A DNA stretch of 64,000 bases, taken from Polaromonas glacialis. Its GTDB lineage: Bacteria > Pseudomonadota > Gammaproteobacteria > Burkholderiales > Burkholderiaceae_C. The translations under genes were made by a program, and so were the position numbers. Location of the stretch: positions 1,210,912-1,274,911 of the forward strand of contig NZ_KL448323.1 of NCBI RefSeq assembly GCF_000709345.1, given 5' to 3'. Shown here piece by piece: positions 7,814 through 16,385 of this stretch (position 1 is the first letter of the stretch; every line of letters begins with the position of its first letter). Below the pieces are notes generated by a model, which was given only the letters and a program-made list of their open reading frames with translations, was not told where the DNA came from and searched no databases.

Positions 7814-10257
7814 TCGCCATGAGCAACACCATTGACGAGTTCCGCCAAGCCATCACGGCGGCGGGCCTTGAAGCGCCCGACCACATCGTGCCGGGCCGCG
7901 TCATCAAGTTCCCTGGCCATCAAAAGAGCGGCAGCAACAAAGCGGCCTGGTGCTTCATGTTTGACGACTTGCGCGGCGGCGTGTTTGGTGACTATTCAAC
8001 CAACATGGAAAGCACCTGGCAGGCCAGCAATTCAGCCCCGTACACCCCGGCCGAACGCCAAGCGCACCTGGCAAATATCAAGGCTGTGCAGGCACAGCGC
8101 GACGCCGACACGCTGGCAAGCCAGCAACAGGCCAGCGAAACCGCCCTGCAGCGGTTCAATGACGCCACGCCCTGCACCCAGCACGCCTACACCGGCACGA
8201 AGGGCGTGCAGTGCCACGGCGTGCGGATTGACGCGGCAGGCGCTTTGCTGATCCCCATGCGCGACACGGCGGGCAAGCTGCACAGCCTGCAAGCCATCAC
8301 GCCAGACGGCGAAAAGCGGTTTCACCCCGGCGGACGGGTGAAGGGCTGCTATCACGCCATCGGCAAGCCAGCGGGCCGCATCATCGTCTGCGAAGGCTAC
8401 GCGACCGGCGCAAGCATTCATGAAGCCACGGGTGACGCGGTGGCCGTCAGCTTCAATGCGGGCGGAATGATACCGGTGGCACTGGCGCTGCACGACAAGC
8501 ACCCCGGCTTGCAGATCATCATGGCCGCCGATGACGACCACCTGACGGACGGCAACCCCGGACTGAGCAAGGCGACAGCGGCGGCGCAGGCCGTGGGCGC
8601 TCTGCTGGCCGTGCCATCGTTCCCGGCGGGCAGGCCCGACAAGGCGACCGACTTCAACGACCTGGCCGCGCTGGCGGGGCTGGACGCGGTGAAGGCTTGC
8701 ATGGATGCCGCTATTGAATCAGGAGCTGCCCATGCAGACGGAGCGTTCGCAACAGGCCAGATTGATCTGTGGCCAGAGCCTACGCCATTGCCTGACGCCT
8801 TGCCCCCGGTGCAGCCGTTTGATGCCGACCTGTTGCCCCTGGCCTTGCGCGGCTGGGTCATGGACATTGCGCACCGGATGCAATGCCCGGCTGACTTTCC
8901 TACGGTGGCCGCGCTGGTGGCCTTGTCCAGCCTTATTGGTGCGCGGGCCGTAGTGCAACCCAAAGCGCGGGATGAATGGCAGGTAGTGCCGAACTTGTGG
9001 GGAATGACCATCGGCAGGCCGGGCGTGAAGAAAAGTCCGGCCCTGAGCGAAGCCTTGAAGCCCTTGAACCGCCTGCAAGCCGATGAGTTCGAGCTGCACC
9101 AAGCTGCGCATGACGCCTGGGAATTGGACTGCAAGGTCTCGACCATGCAAGATGATCTGAACGAGAAAAAGGCAAAGGGGCTGGCTGGCAAAGACCCGGC
9201 AGCGGCGCGGGCGCTGCTGGAGCCGGTGGCCCTGCCCGCCGAACCATCGGCGCGGCGCTTCACCGTCAACGATGCCACGGTGGAAAAGCTGGGTGAACTT
9301 TTGACGCAAAACCCGTGGGGCACCTTGTCCTATCGGGACGAGCTGTACGGGCTGCTGACTGGCCTGGACAAGCAGGGCCAAGAGGGTTCACGCGCTTTTT
9401 ATTTGCAAAGCTATGACGGCAACCAAGGCTACACCTTTGACCGTATCGGGCGCGGAACGGTGCATATCCCGCGTGTGTGCCTGGCGATGATCGGCGGTAT
9501 CCAGCCGGGCCGGATTCAAGAATATGTCCGGGGCGCGGTGGCCGGTGGCTCTGCAGACGATGGCTTGCTGCAGCGCTTCGGGCTGGCCGTCTGGCCGGAC
9601 ACGGGCGGCGAGTATGTCCACGTTGACCAATGGCCCGACACGCCCGCCAAGCAAGCCGCATGGGCCGTGTTCGAGCGCCTGGCCGCGCTGCAGCCCGCCA
9701 GCGATACGGAGCCGACCGTCTGGCGCTTTGACGATGATGCGCAAGCCCTGTTCGCGGAATGGCTGATCCCGTTTGAAAACGAGATACGCGGCGACGAACT
9801 GCACCCGGCGATGGTCTCGCACCTGTCCAAGTACCGCAAGCTGATCCCGGCGCTGGCGCTGGTGTTCGCCATGATCGACACGCCCGACAGCGGCGGCGTG
9901 ATCCATGAGCCTGAGCTGCTGCGGGCGCTGGCCTGGGGGGATTACCTGCGCACCCATGCCAACCGGCTGTACGCGGCGGCAGTCACGCCCGAGACCACGG
10001 GCGCGGCGGCGCTGCTGGTCAAGATCAAGGCAGGCAAGCTGACCAACAAGGACGGCGTGATCCTGGACAGCTTCACTCCCCGGCAGGTGGCTATCAAGCA
10101 TTGGGCGGGGCTGGACACGCCGGATGCCGTGCGCAAGGCAGCGGACGTGCTGGCGGACTTCGATTGGTTGCGGCGGGAGGTTGTACCCGGCGGCGCGACA
10201 GGTGGCAGATCGAGCGACCGCTACACCGTCAATCCGATGGCAAGAGGCACGGCATGA
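7810..10257 (+). CDS. Replication protein: Toprim primase domain plus DUF3987 helicase-like domain
   Basis: An 815-aa two-domain replication protein probably used to replicate the element, analogous to P4 alpha. The start at 7810 overlaps the upstream stop (ATGA). Residues 1-300 hold a primase-type region with a Toprim fold: GRIIVCEGYATGASIHEA gives the conserved Glu, and IIMAADDDHLTDGNPG the acidic cluster. The C-terminal half from about residue 335 (LALRGWVMDIAHRMQCPADF) is DUF3987, with a Walker-A-like GRPGVKKSPAL and a mid-domain SYRDELYGLL where a Walker-B/DE acid pair is expected. The N-terminal zinc finger common in primases was not seen. A coupled small gene follows. Confidence 0.85.
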   Translation: MIAMSNTIDEFRQAITAAGLEAPDHIVPGRVIKFPGHQKSGSNKAAWCFMFDDLRGGVFGDYSTNMESTWQASNSAPYTPAERQAHLANIKAVQAQRDADTLASQQQASETALQRFNDATPCTQHAYTGTKGVQCHGVRIDAAGALLIPMRDTAGKLHSLQAITPDGEKRFHPGGRVKGCYHAIGKPAGRIIVCEGYATGASIHEATGDAVAVSFNAGGMIPVALALHDKHPGLQIIMAADDDHLTDGNPGLSKATAAAQAVGALLAVPSFPAGRPDKATDFNDLAALAGLDAVKACMDAAIESGAAHADGAFATGQIDLWPEPTPLPDALPPVQPFDADLLPLALRGWVMDIAHRMQCPADFPTVAALVALSSLIGARAVVQPKARDEWQVVPNLWGMTIGRPGVKKSPALSEALKPLNRLQADEFELHQAAHDAWELDCKVSTMQDDLNEKKAKGLAGKDPAAARALLEPVALPAEPSARRFTVNDATVEKLGELLTQNPWGTLSYRDELYGLLTGLDKQGQEGSRAFYLQSYDGNQGYTFDRIGRGTVHIPRVCLAMIGGIQPGRIQEYVRGAVAGGSADDGLLQRFGLAVWPDTGGEYVHVDQWPDTPAKQAAWAVFERLAALQPASDTEPTVWRFDDDAQALFAEWLIPFENEIRGDELHPAMVSHLSKYRKLIPALALVFAMIDTPDSGGVIHEPELLRALAWGDYLRTHANRLYAAAVTPETTGAAALLVKIKAGKLTNKDGVILDSFTPRQVAIKHWAGLDTPDAVRKAADVLADFDWLRREVVPGGATGGRSSDRYTVNPMARGTA

Positions 10258-10661
10258 ACTGGCTGGCAAGACTCAAAAAAACGCAGATACCCCCCCAAAC
10301 CGACGCTACGAACGCTACGAAACCGGGTTTTGTAGCGTTTGTAGCGTCCATTGCGGCACCTATTCAAAAAAAAGAGGGTGTTTCAGCGGCGGCGAACGAC
10401 CCGGCGCAAACCGTGGGGCTGGCAACCAGTTTGGCGGTATCCACGCCGGTATCCAGCCAAACGCCGGTTTTCATCGAACCGCCAGAACCACCGACCGACC
10501 CGAACGCTTGGCGCGAACTGGCGACGGTCTACCACCTGCACCACTTCAAGTGCAGCGCCTGCATTGCCGCCGGGCGCGGCGCTGGGTACGGCCTGCGCTG
10601 TGGCACGGGCGCGGCGCTGTGGGCTATTTATGACAAAGCATCTGAAAGACAAACACCATGA
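10254..10661 (+). CDS. Small protein with a possible zinc-binding C-terminus, spanning a large inverted repeat
   Basis: A 135-aa protein coupled to the primase gene by an ATGA overlap. The N-terminal third is low complexity and is encoded by the 47-nt inverted repeat at 10302-10348; the middle is Pro/Ser/Thr-rich. The C-terminal segment YHLHHFKCSACIAAGRGAGY with a later LRCGTG could bind one metal ion. It may tether the primase to DNA, but nothing proves this. The coding sequence may be secondary to the DNA or RNA structure it contains. Confidence 0.6.
   Translation: MNWLARLKKTQIPPQTDATNATKPGFVAFVASIAAPIQKKEGVSAAANDPAQTVGLATSLAVSTPVSSQTPVFIEPPEPPTDPNAWRELATVYHLHHFKCSACIAAGRGAGYGLRCGTGAALWAIYDKASERQTP
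10302..10348. repeat. 23-bp inverted repeat with TAGCGTT units (candidate origin or RNA hairpin)
   Basis: Arms at 10302-10324 and 10326-10348 are complementary at 21 of 23 positions around a single central base. The two mismatches become G-U pairs in RNA. Each arm holds two copies of the unit CGCTACGAA or its complement TTTGTAGCG. The repeat lies directly after the replication gene, a natural place for an element origin; a regulatory RNA hairpin is the alternative. Confidence 0.65.
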
Positions 10662-11311
10662 CCCAGCCAAAGACACCGGCAAGCAATCCGAAGGCTTTGA
10701 GCTTGACCCGCCCACCTGGGCAGACCAAGGCGCAAACCTTGTCCCGTGCCGCCTTGCGCCCGTCCATCAATTGCGCGTCAGTGATCGAAGCCTATCAAGG
10801 CAACCTGATGGGCGCAGACGTTGACCTGGGCGAGCTGGTGAACGGCTTGAGCGAATCCTGCAAGGGCGTGAAGGATGGCGACCTGTCCACCGTTGAAGCC
10901 ATGCTGGTCGGGCAGGCGACGGCGCTGCAAACTATCTTTTCCAGCCTGGCGCGGCGGGCAGCGACGCAGGAACACTTGCGCCAGTACGAAACCTTCATGG
11001 GGCTGGCCTTGAAGGCGCAGGCGCAGAGCCGGGCGACCATATCGGCGCTGGTGGATTTGAAATACCCAAGGCAGGCCACCTTTGTGAAGCAGGCCAACAT
11101 TGCCCACGGGCCGCAACAGGTGAACAACGGCGCGGAGGTGGATCAATTCACGCACGCAAAGCAAACCCAGCCCAAGCAAAACGAACTATTAGAGGAAGCA
11201 CAGCATGGCAGCACGCACCTGGACACAAGTGCAACGGCAAAAGCAACGCGAAGCCATCAAGCGGTGGAAGCCGTGGCAACAGTCCAGCGGGCCAAAAAGT
11301 CCAGAGGGTAA
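10658..11311 (+). CDS. Conserved hypothetical protein of integrated elements
   Basis: A 217-aa soluble protein, ATGA-coupled to the preceding gene. The central helical part carries ALQTIFSSLARRAATQEHLR and FMGLALKAQAQSRATISALV, followed by YPRQATFVKQANIAHGPQQV, a signature I associate with proteins accompanying DUF3987 primases in betaproteobacterial elements. Residues after 160 are polar and disordered. A packaging or replication-accessory role is possible but unproven. It overlaps the next gene by 107 nt in another frame. Confidence 0.7.
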   Translation: MTQPKTPASNPKALSLTRPPGQTKAQTLSRAALRPSINCASVIEAYQGNLMGADVDLGELVNGLSESCKGVKDGDLSTVEAMLVGQATALQTIFSSLARRAATQEHLRQYETFMGLALKAQAQSRATISALVDLKYPRQATFVKQANIAHGPQQVNNGAEVDQFTHAKQTQPKQNELLEEAQHGSTHLDTSATAKATRSHQAVEAVATVQRAKKSRG

Positions 11312-11426
11312 GGCAACGGCGGCTGGCAATGCCTGGACGGGTGGCGAGTGGAAAAAGTTACGGCAGGCCATCAAGGCGATGAATGAGGCTATGCGCAAGC
11401 AGCGGGACTGGCTAGAGAAAGCGTAA
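11205..11426 (+). CDS. Small basic hypothetical protein
   Basis: A 73-aa basic protein (MAARTWTQVQRQKQREAIKR) with the segment GPKSPEGKATAAGNAW, a pattern found in short phage and element proteins that end in Asn-Ala. It starts inside the preceding gene after AGAGGAAGCACAGC, a good Shine-Dalgarno. Charge and size suggest nucleic-acid binding. The function is unknown. Confidence 0.65.
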   Translation: MAARTWTQVQRQKQREAIKRWKPWQQSSGPKSPEGKATAAGNAWTGGEWKKLRQAIKAMNEAMRKQRDWLEKA

Positions 11427-11519
11427 AAAGTTTGAATCTTCAGACGCAGGAAACCGACTAAATCATCTGGATTTGCGCGAACCTACAAATTGCGTCTTGT
11501 ATGCAAACTTTAGGGCTTC

Positions 11520-12248
11520 TTATCCCACCGCTCTGAACCCACCTTTAATCCAGCCAACGCACCAGCCAATTAAATACAGGCCTAATGAGATGCAAGGGAA
11601 GGAAATGAGTGTGCCAAACACTACATTCCTACCGTCTTCGCGGGCGATTTCGGCAGTTTGCTTGGCGGTGTCCATATCGGCAAGTATCGAGGTGCGCTGT
11701 TGATCAAAAAAAATGCACTCCTTCACCGTACTCAACGATTCAGGCTTAACCATCTCGTCATCTTTAAACGAACGAGGTATCCATTTTTGCTCACGAAGTT
11801 TCATCGTGTACGCCTCGATGGCGTTATCGTACTTCGCCCATTCGCCATAGAACTTTCCGCCCGATGTCTCGATGGCAAATAGTCGCGCCCTGGCTTCATC
11901 CAGTTTCACTTGGGTTGCAGCCATCAATTCCCTGGCCTTCGCTTCTCCCTTGTCGTTGTACTCGGCGTTAAAACGGTCAGCAAACTGCACCTCTTCAGCC
12001 GCAGCCCTGCATCGCTGTCGATTTTCAAGTTTCCACTTGTCTGCACTGGCCACCTGTGCCTCGTATAGGCTTGGATCAAATCGCATCCTGGAAGGGTTGG
12101 GGAAGAACAAGCTTCCAATGAGTACATGCAGCGCGAGTATCACGCCAGTTAAAACTAACCAAATACGCTGCCAACCATTAAGCCGGGTCAAACCCGCCCG
12201 AGGACTGACCAGGTAGGCAAACAGGGAAATCTTTGGCTGGGGGGTCAT
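11520..12248 (-). CDS. Hypothetical membrane protein, likely cargo of element 1
   Basis: A 242-aa protein, transcribed against the rest of the element. A transmembrane helix near the N-terminus (IWLVLTGVILALHVLIGSLF) and a second at the C-terminus (LISFPCISLGLYLIGWCVGW) flank about 150 polar, helix-rich residues. This two-helix layout with a long soluble middle is seen in some exclusion or defence proteins and in coiled-coil membrane proteins. The ATG at 12248 was chosen; a TTG at 12275 would add nine residues. Its GC content is lower than that of the flanking chromosome. No family is recognised. Confidence 0.65.
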   Translation of the reverse strand: MTPQPKISLFAYLVSPRAGLTRLNGWQRIWLVLTGVILALHVLIGSLFFPNPSRMRFDPSLYEAQVASADKWKLENRQRCRAAAEEVQFADRFNAEYNDKGEAKARELMAATQVKLDEARARLFAIETSGGKFYGEWAKYDNAIEAYTMKLREQKWIPRSFKDDEMVKPESLSTVKECIFFDQQRTSILADMDTAKQTAEIAREDGRNVVFGTLISFPCISLGLYLIGWCVGWIKGGFRAVG

Positions 12249-12275
12249 GTTGAATGAATGGATGAGAATGAACAA

Positions 12276-12606
12276 TTAGACACTCAACAATGAGAAGGAA
12301 AAATAGTCCTTAAACAATAAAGTTGTGATTAGAACGGGATAGGGCGGGTTCAAAGCCTGACACATTGTCAGATCGGAAATCACCCGGTATCTCACGCGCA
12401 GAATAACTTCTCCATTTGAATTAATTCAAATTCGGCAAATGCCCCAGCCAGCCAGCAAGCTGGGCTGATCTGTTGGCGCTGGTCAACGATAAGCACCTTC
12501 AACTTGTGCCAAAAAGGAGACACTTTTCTTTTTGTTGGTATTTATGTTGGTATGTTTTGAATGACGACTGCAAGAACCTAGCATCCATGCGGGTTGCAGC
12601 CTGATA
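12276..12606. other. Gene-free right end of element 1
   Basis: No credible gene. It holds a perfect 16-bp palindrome TTTGAATTAATTCAAA at 12415-12430 and the TTGGTA repeats at 12529-12540 and 12544-12554 that mirror the left end. It probably contains the promoter of the divergent membrane-protein gene and the integrase arm sites. Confidence 0.55.
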
Positions 12607-12640
12607 TTCAATCCCCTCCGGAGACCACATCAGCATTTCA
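12607..12640 (+). repeat. Right attachment site of element 1
   Basis: A degenerate 34-nt copy of the tRNA-Arg 3' end and flank (compare 3911-3946). It ends exactly with the last base of the stop codon of the spermidine synthase-like gene, so before insertion that gene probably ended directly after tRNA-Arg. Confidence 0.78.
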
Positions 12641-13546
12641 CCAAAATCTCCACCACGGGTTTTGATTTTCGCTTCCGTTCAGCAAGTTGGCCGGCGAATA
12701 CTGGTCGGTCAGGATTCTGGTTCCTTCGGGCCAGTCTACTTTTGTTGAAAACAGCGGCAGCAACCAGTCCTTTCCCGTTCCAAAAAGATTGAGCCTTTGC
12801 TCAAGCTGGCCTGCGTTGACCTGGATTTGCGCCATGGGCGGCAATCCGCCGTTTTTGGCCAGGATCACACGGTTTTCTGTCTTCAGGTTGTAGAAAGCGC
12901 CAAACACGCCTGCGTAGGTTGTGGATTCGGCGTCGTAGAGCCTGGACGATGAAAAGGTGTTGGCCGCCAGCACGCCGTCTTTTTCAAGCAATGACTTGAC
13001 CTCCAGCAGGTACTCCCGGGTCAGCATGTGTTCGGGAACATAGACATGGTCAAACGCATCCAGAATGACCAGGTCGTACTTTTTTCCCTGCTTTTGCGCA
13101 CGCTTGACAAACACCCGGCCATCCTCGATGGCGACGGCGTTGTCCTTGCCGGGTGCGAAGCCAAAAAAACGTTCTGCGACTTTTGCCACGGAAGGGTCAA
13201 GCTCGACCGTTTCAATTTTTGCCTGGGGAACGATTTTTTTCAGTGCTGAAGGCAGGCTGCCACCGCCCAGGCCGATGATCAGGATTTTCTGTGGTTGGGG
13301 CTTGAGGTAAAGCGCGCCCAGCAGCATCCTGGTGTAGCTGAGCACCAGCGCGTCAGGGTTTTTCAGGGAGATGCAGGTTTGCCGCCCTGTACTTTGACGG
13401 CCGAACTTCATGCAGCGAAGGCCTTGTTCCTCGTACACCAGAATGTTGCGGTACAGGGACTTCTCCTGATAGATTTCCTGCGCGCTTGACAAACCTGGAG
13501 CCAGTGCAAGGGCCGCGCCCATCAGCCATTCAGGCAATCGCCGCAT
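12638..13546 (-). CDS. Spermidine synthase-like methyltransferase-fold protein
   Basis: A 302-aa protein of the polyamine aminopropyltransferase superfamily. The Rossmann SAM/dcSAM-binding core is clear: ILIIGLGGGSLPSAL (motif I), IETVELDPSVAKVAERFFG (acidic residue after strand 2), IEDGRVFVKRA and YDLVILDAFDHVYVPEH. The N-terminus MRRLPEWLMGAALALAPGLS is hydrophobic, so the protein may be exported or anchored. It overlaps by 17 nt an upstream gene for a seven-or-so-helix membrane domain that is often fused to such domains. The substrate is uncertain: true spermidine synthases are soluble, and this membrane-linked class is not well characterised. Confidence 0.8.
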   Translation of the reverse strand: MRRLPEWLMGAALALAPGLSSAQEIYQEKSLYRNILVYEEQGLRCMKFGRQSTGRQTCISLKNPDALVLSYTRMLLGALYLKPQPQKILIIGLGGGSLPSALKKIVPQAKIETVELDPSVAKVAERFFGFAPGKDNAVAIEDGRVFVKRAQKQGKKYDLVILDAFDHVYVPEHMLTREYLLEVKSLLEKDGVLAANTFSSSRLYDAESTTYAGVFGAFYNLKTENRVILAKNGGLPPMAQIQVNAGQLEQRLNLFGTGKDWLLPLFSTKVDWPEGTRILTDQYSPANLLNGSENQNPWWRFW

Positions 13547-14147
13547 GCCTGGCCCTTCCCCGGTGAAACACCAGCCCTGCCATGCCTGTCAAAAAAGAGA
13601 TGGCCATCATTCCCCACAAAATCTGGTCCAGCTCGAACAGCAGCACCAAGTAAAAAGACGTCAGCAGCGTGCCCAGCATGCTGCCGAAGGTCGATACAAA
13701 AAAGACTTTGCCGGCGACCTTGCCGCTGGTTCCCAACCCGTCCACGAGTAGCCGGACGGCGTAGGGGGACACTGCGCCAGATATCGTGATCGGCAAAAAG
13801 AAAAGCGCGACCGAGGCGCACAGCGCGCCATAGCGGGGATCGGGCACCCGGTCAAAGATGAATTCCAGAATGGGATTGGTTGCCAGCACGCAGGGCAGGG
13901 ATGCCAGGACGGCCAGCAGCAGGATGGCGCTCAGCTTTTCCAGGCTCGGCCGGCTGGCGGACAGCGATCCCCCAATCAGGTAGCCGATGGACAGCGACAG
14001 CATGAACAGCGTGATGATGGCGCCCCATACATAAATGCCCGTTCCGAAGAACGGCCCGAGCGCGCGGCCCCCGAGCAGTTCAAGCGCCATGACGAAAAAC
14101 CCCGACCAGCCGGCCAGAAGGTAGACAAAAAATTTATACGCTGTCAT
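13530..14147 (-). CDS. Membrane protein, N-terminal half of a split membrane-spermidine synthase-like system
   Basis: A 205-aa integral membrane protein with about six helices (FFVYLLAGWSGFFVMALELL, YVWGAIITLFMLSLSIGYLI, LSAILLLAVLASLPCVLATN, ALFFLPITISGAVSPYAVRL, VSTFGSMLGTLLTSFYLVLL and a last helix). It matches the membrane part of fused MFS-type spermidine synthase proteins, with the early Glu in ALELLGGRALGPFFG and the Pro-Tyr in SPYAVRLL. The ATG at 14147 forms an ATGA overlap with the upstream glutathione transferase gene, and the 3' end overlaps the synthase-like gene. Co-translation suggests a two-subunit complex. Confidence 0.8.
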   Translation of the reverse strand: MTAYKFFVYLLAGWSGFFVMALELLGGRALGPFFGTGIYVWGAIITLFMLSLSIGYLIGGSLSASRPSLEKLSAILLLAVLASLPCVLATNPILEFIFDRVPDPRYGALCASVALFFLPITISGAVSPYAVRLLVDGLGTSGKVAGKVFFVSTFGSMLGTLLTSFYLVLLFELDQILWGMMAISFLTGMAGLVFHRGRARHAAIA

Positions 14148-14851
14148 CAGCGCCTTTGGTATTGCGTGCCGCCAAACAGGATTTCGCGCTCTTTGTCGTC
14201 CCGGATCGGCTTGCGCAATTCGGCCAGCACCTCGACGCCGCGCCTGACGGCCGGCCTGGCGCTGATCAGGTGGAACCAGGCTTTCAGATGCGGATAGTCG
14301 GCCCAGTCGATGCCCTGGTCTTGCCAGCTGCACAGCCATGGAAAGATGGCGATGTCGGCCACCGTGTACTGGTTGCAGGCCATGAATTTGCTTTTGGCCA
14401 GTTGCTTGTCCATGACGCCGTACAGGCGCCGGGTTTCATTGGTATAGCGGTTGACGGCGTAGTCGATTTTCTCGGGCGCGTACTTGCGGAAATGATGGGT
14501 CTGCCCGAGCATCGGCCCGACGCTGCCCATCTGGAACATCAGCCATTGCAGGACCTGGAACTTGAGCCGGTCGCTTTTGGGCAGGAATTTGCCGGTTTTC
14601 GACGCCAGGTAGAGCAGGATGGCGCCCGATTCGAACAGCGACATCGGCTTGCCATCGGGGCCTTGTGGATCGACCAGGGCCGGTATCTTGTTGTTGGGGC
14701 TGATGGCGAGGAACTCGGGCTTGAACTGGTCGCCGGCACCAATGTTGACCGGGAAGACCTGCCAGTCGCGCCCCAGGCGAAGGCCGCATTCCTCCAGCAT
14801 GATGTGAACCTTGTGGCCATTGGGGGTCGGCCAGGAATAAACATTGATCAC
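14147..14851 (-). CDS. Glutathione S-transferase (YfcG/YghU-like)
   Basis: A 234-aa cytoplasmic glutathione transferase. The thioredoxin-fold half starts MINVYSWPTPNGHKVHIMLE, where TPNG replaces the classical catalytic Ser/Tyr/Cys site as in Nu-class enzymes. NKIPALVDPQ supplies the cis-Pro and LFESGAILLYLA the glutathione-gamma-Glu site. The helical half contains YTVADIAIFPWLCSWQ, the conserved N-capping Asp motif. Nu-class enzymes have disulfide reductase and peroxidase activities. It is the first gene of a coupled three-gene set with the membrane/synthase-like pair. Confidence 0.9.
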   Translation of the reverse strand: MINVYSWPTPNGHKVHIMLEECGLRLGRDWQVFPVNIGAGDQFKPEFLAISPNNKIPALVDPQGPDGKPMSLFESGAILLYLASKTGKFLPKSDRLKFQVLQWLMFQMGSVGPMLGQTHHFRKYAPEKIDYAVNRYTNETRRLYGVMDKQLAKSKFMACNQYTVADIAIFPWLCSWQDQGIDWADYPHLKAWFHLISARPAVRRGVEVLAELRKPIRDDKEREILFGGTQYQRR

Positions 14852-14977
14852 GGCGGCTTCCTTTTGCTGGGTTGACGCGACTTTACGGGAAAGGAAACAG
14901 CAGGCTGGCCGCTGCAGGCCTGGCTGCCTGGTTGCTGAAAATAAAAAATGGGTGATTTATGCCTTCTTCGCATGTGG

Positions 14978-15022
14978 GACGGGCACATGATGCTATTTAT
15001 TGGATAGCATCATGTGCCCGTC
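14978..15022. terminator. Perfect 19-bp hairpin between convergent-side genes
   Basis: Arms at 14978-14996 and 15004-15022 are exactly complementary around a 7-nt loop and contain GATGCTAT/ATAGCATC. It lies 16 nt beyond the end of the acyl-CoA dehydrogenase gene and upstream of the glutathione transferase gene. There is no long T run, so it may act as a transcript-end stabiliser. Its TAGC core relates it to the dispersed TAGC repeats in this window. Confidence 0.6.
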
Positions 15023-15038
15023 AAATAGCCCGAGGCAA

Positions 15039-16298
15039 TCAGCAGCCGCGCGTCACCGGCATGTTGACCTCGCCCGGAATAATCTGGTGCTTGGCCAGTT
15101 CAAGCTTGGCCAGCGACGCGCGGTGTACCTCGTCCGGTCCGTCGGCCAGGCGCAGGGTGCGCTGGCTGGCGTACGCATAGGCCAGCGGAAAGTCATCCGA
15201 CACGCCGCCGCCGCCGTGCGCCTGAATGGCCCAGTCAATGATCTGGCAGGCCATGCTGGGCGCGACCACCTTGATCATCGCAATCTCGGCCTTGGCGACC
15301 TTGTTGCCGACGGTGTCCATCATGTAGGCGGCCTTGAGCGTCAGCAACCTGGCCTGCTCGATCATGCAGCGCGACTCGGCAATGCGTTCGCGCCAGACCG
15401 ACTGCGCCGCAATGGGCTTGCCGAAAGCAATCCGGCTGTTGAGCCGCTGGCACATCAGCTCGACCGCACGCTCGGCAATGCCGATGCTGCGCATGCAGTG
15501 GTGGATGCGTCCGGGGCCCAGGCGGCCCTGGGCAATCTCGAAGCCGCGCCCTTCGCCCAGCAGCAGGTTGCTGGCGGGCACGCGAACATTGTCCAGTCGC
15601 ACTTCCATGTGGCCGTGCGGCGCGTCGTCGTAGCCGAAAACGCTCAAGGGCCGGATCACGGTGACGCCGGGTGAATTGGCGGGAACCAGGATCATCGACT
15701 GCTGCTCGTGGCGGCCGGCCTCGGGATTGGTCTTGCCCATCACGATGTACACCGCGCAGCGCGGATCGCCCGCGCCAGACGACCACCACTTCAGGCCGTT
15801 GATGACGTAGTCGTCGCCGTCGCGCTCGATGCGGCACTCGATGTTGGTGGCGTCGGAGGAGGCGACTTCCGGCTCGGTCATCAGGAAGGCCGAGCGGATT
15901 TCGCCCTTGAGCAGCGGGTCGAGCCATTCGTCCTTGTTCGCTTCGGAGCCGTAGCGGGCGATGGTTTCCATGTTGCCGGTGTCGGGCGCCGAGCAGTTGA
16001 ACACTTCGGCGGCAAACGGCACGCGGCCCATGATCTCGCACAGCGGCGCGTATTCAAGGTTGGACAGGCCTTCGGGCGCGCGCGGCGAATGCGGCAGGAA
16101 CAGGTTCCACAAGCCGGCGGCGCGCGCCTTGGGCTTGAGTTCCTCGATCAGCGTGGTGGGAATCCATGCGTTCCCATTAGCCCGGTTTTCAGCGATTTCG
16201 CGGAAAAACCGTGCCTCGTTCGGGTAAACATGCTCATCCATGAATTTCAACAGGCGCGCCTGCATTTCCTTAACTTTGGGGGTGTAGTCGAAGTCCAT
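15039..16298 (-). CDS. Acyl-CoA dehydrogenase
   Basis: A 419-aa FAD flavoprotein that oxidises acyl-CoA to 2-enoyl-CoA. Domain order is standard: helical N-domain, beta-domain with [20 protein letters not shown] and [20 protein letters not shown], and C-terminal helical domain with [20 protein letters not shown] and [20 protein letters not shown]. The [18 protein letters not shown] end is typical of the ACAD10/11-like bacterial group. The divergence of its substrate loop prevents naming a chain length. The phosphotransferase gene lies 87 nt upstream on the same strand, and in animals the two domains are fused in ACAD10/11, which supports a joint pathway. Confidence 0.93.
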   Translation of the reverse strand: MDFDYTPKVKEMQARLLKFMDEHVYPNEARFFREIAENRANGNAWIPTTLIEELKPKARAAGLWNLFLPHSPRAPEGLSNLEYAPLCEIMGRVPFAAEVFNCSAPDTGNMETIARYGSEANKDEWLDPLLKGEIRSAFLMTEPEVASSDATNIECRIERDGDDYVINGLKWWSSGAGDPRCAVYIVMGKTNPEAGRHEQQSMILVPANSPGVTVIRPLSVFGYDDAPHGHMEVRLDNVRVPASNLLLGEGRGFEIAQGRLGPGRIHHCMRSIGIAERAVELMCQRLNSRIAFGKPIAAQSVWRERIAESRCMIEQARLLTLKAAYMMDTVGNKVAKAEIAMIKVVAPSMACQIIDWAIQAHGGGGVSDDFPLAYAYASQRTLRLADGPDEVHRASLAKLELAKHQIIPGEVNMPVTRGC

Positions 16299-16385
16299 GA
16301 AATATCTCCTGAAGGAACGGGTTGTTATGGGAAAAGGCTTGACGGGGAAATCGGTTGAGCGGTGGATGTGTCGAGCAGCGCGTGT

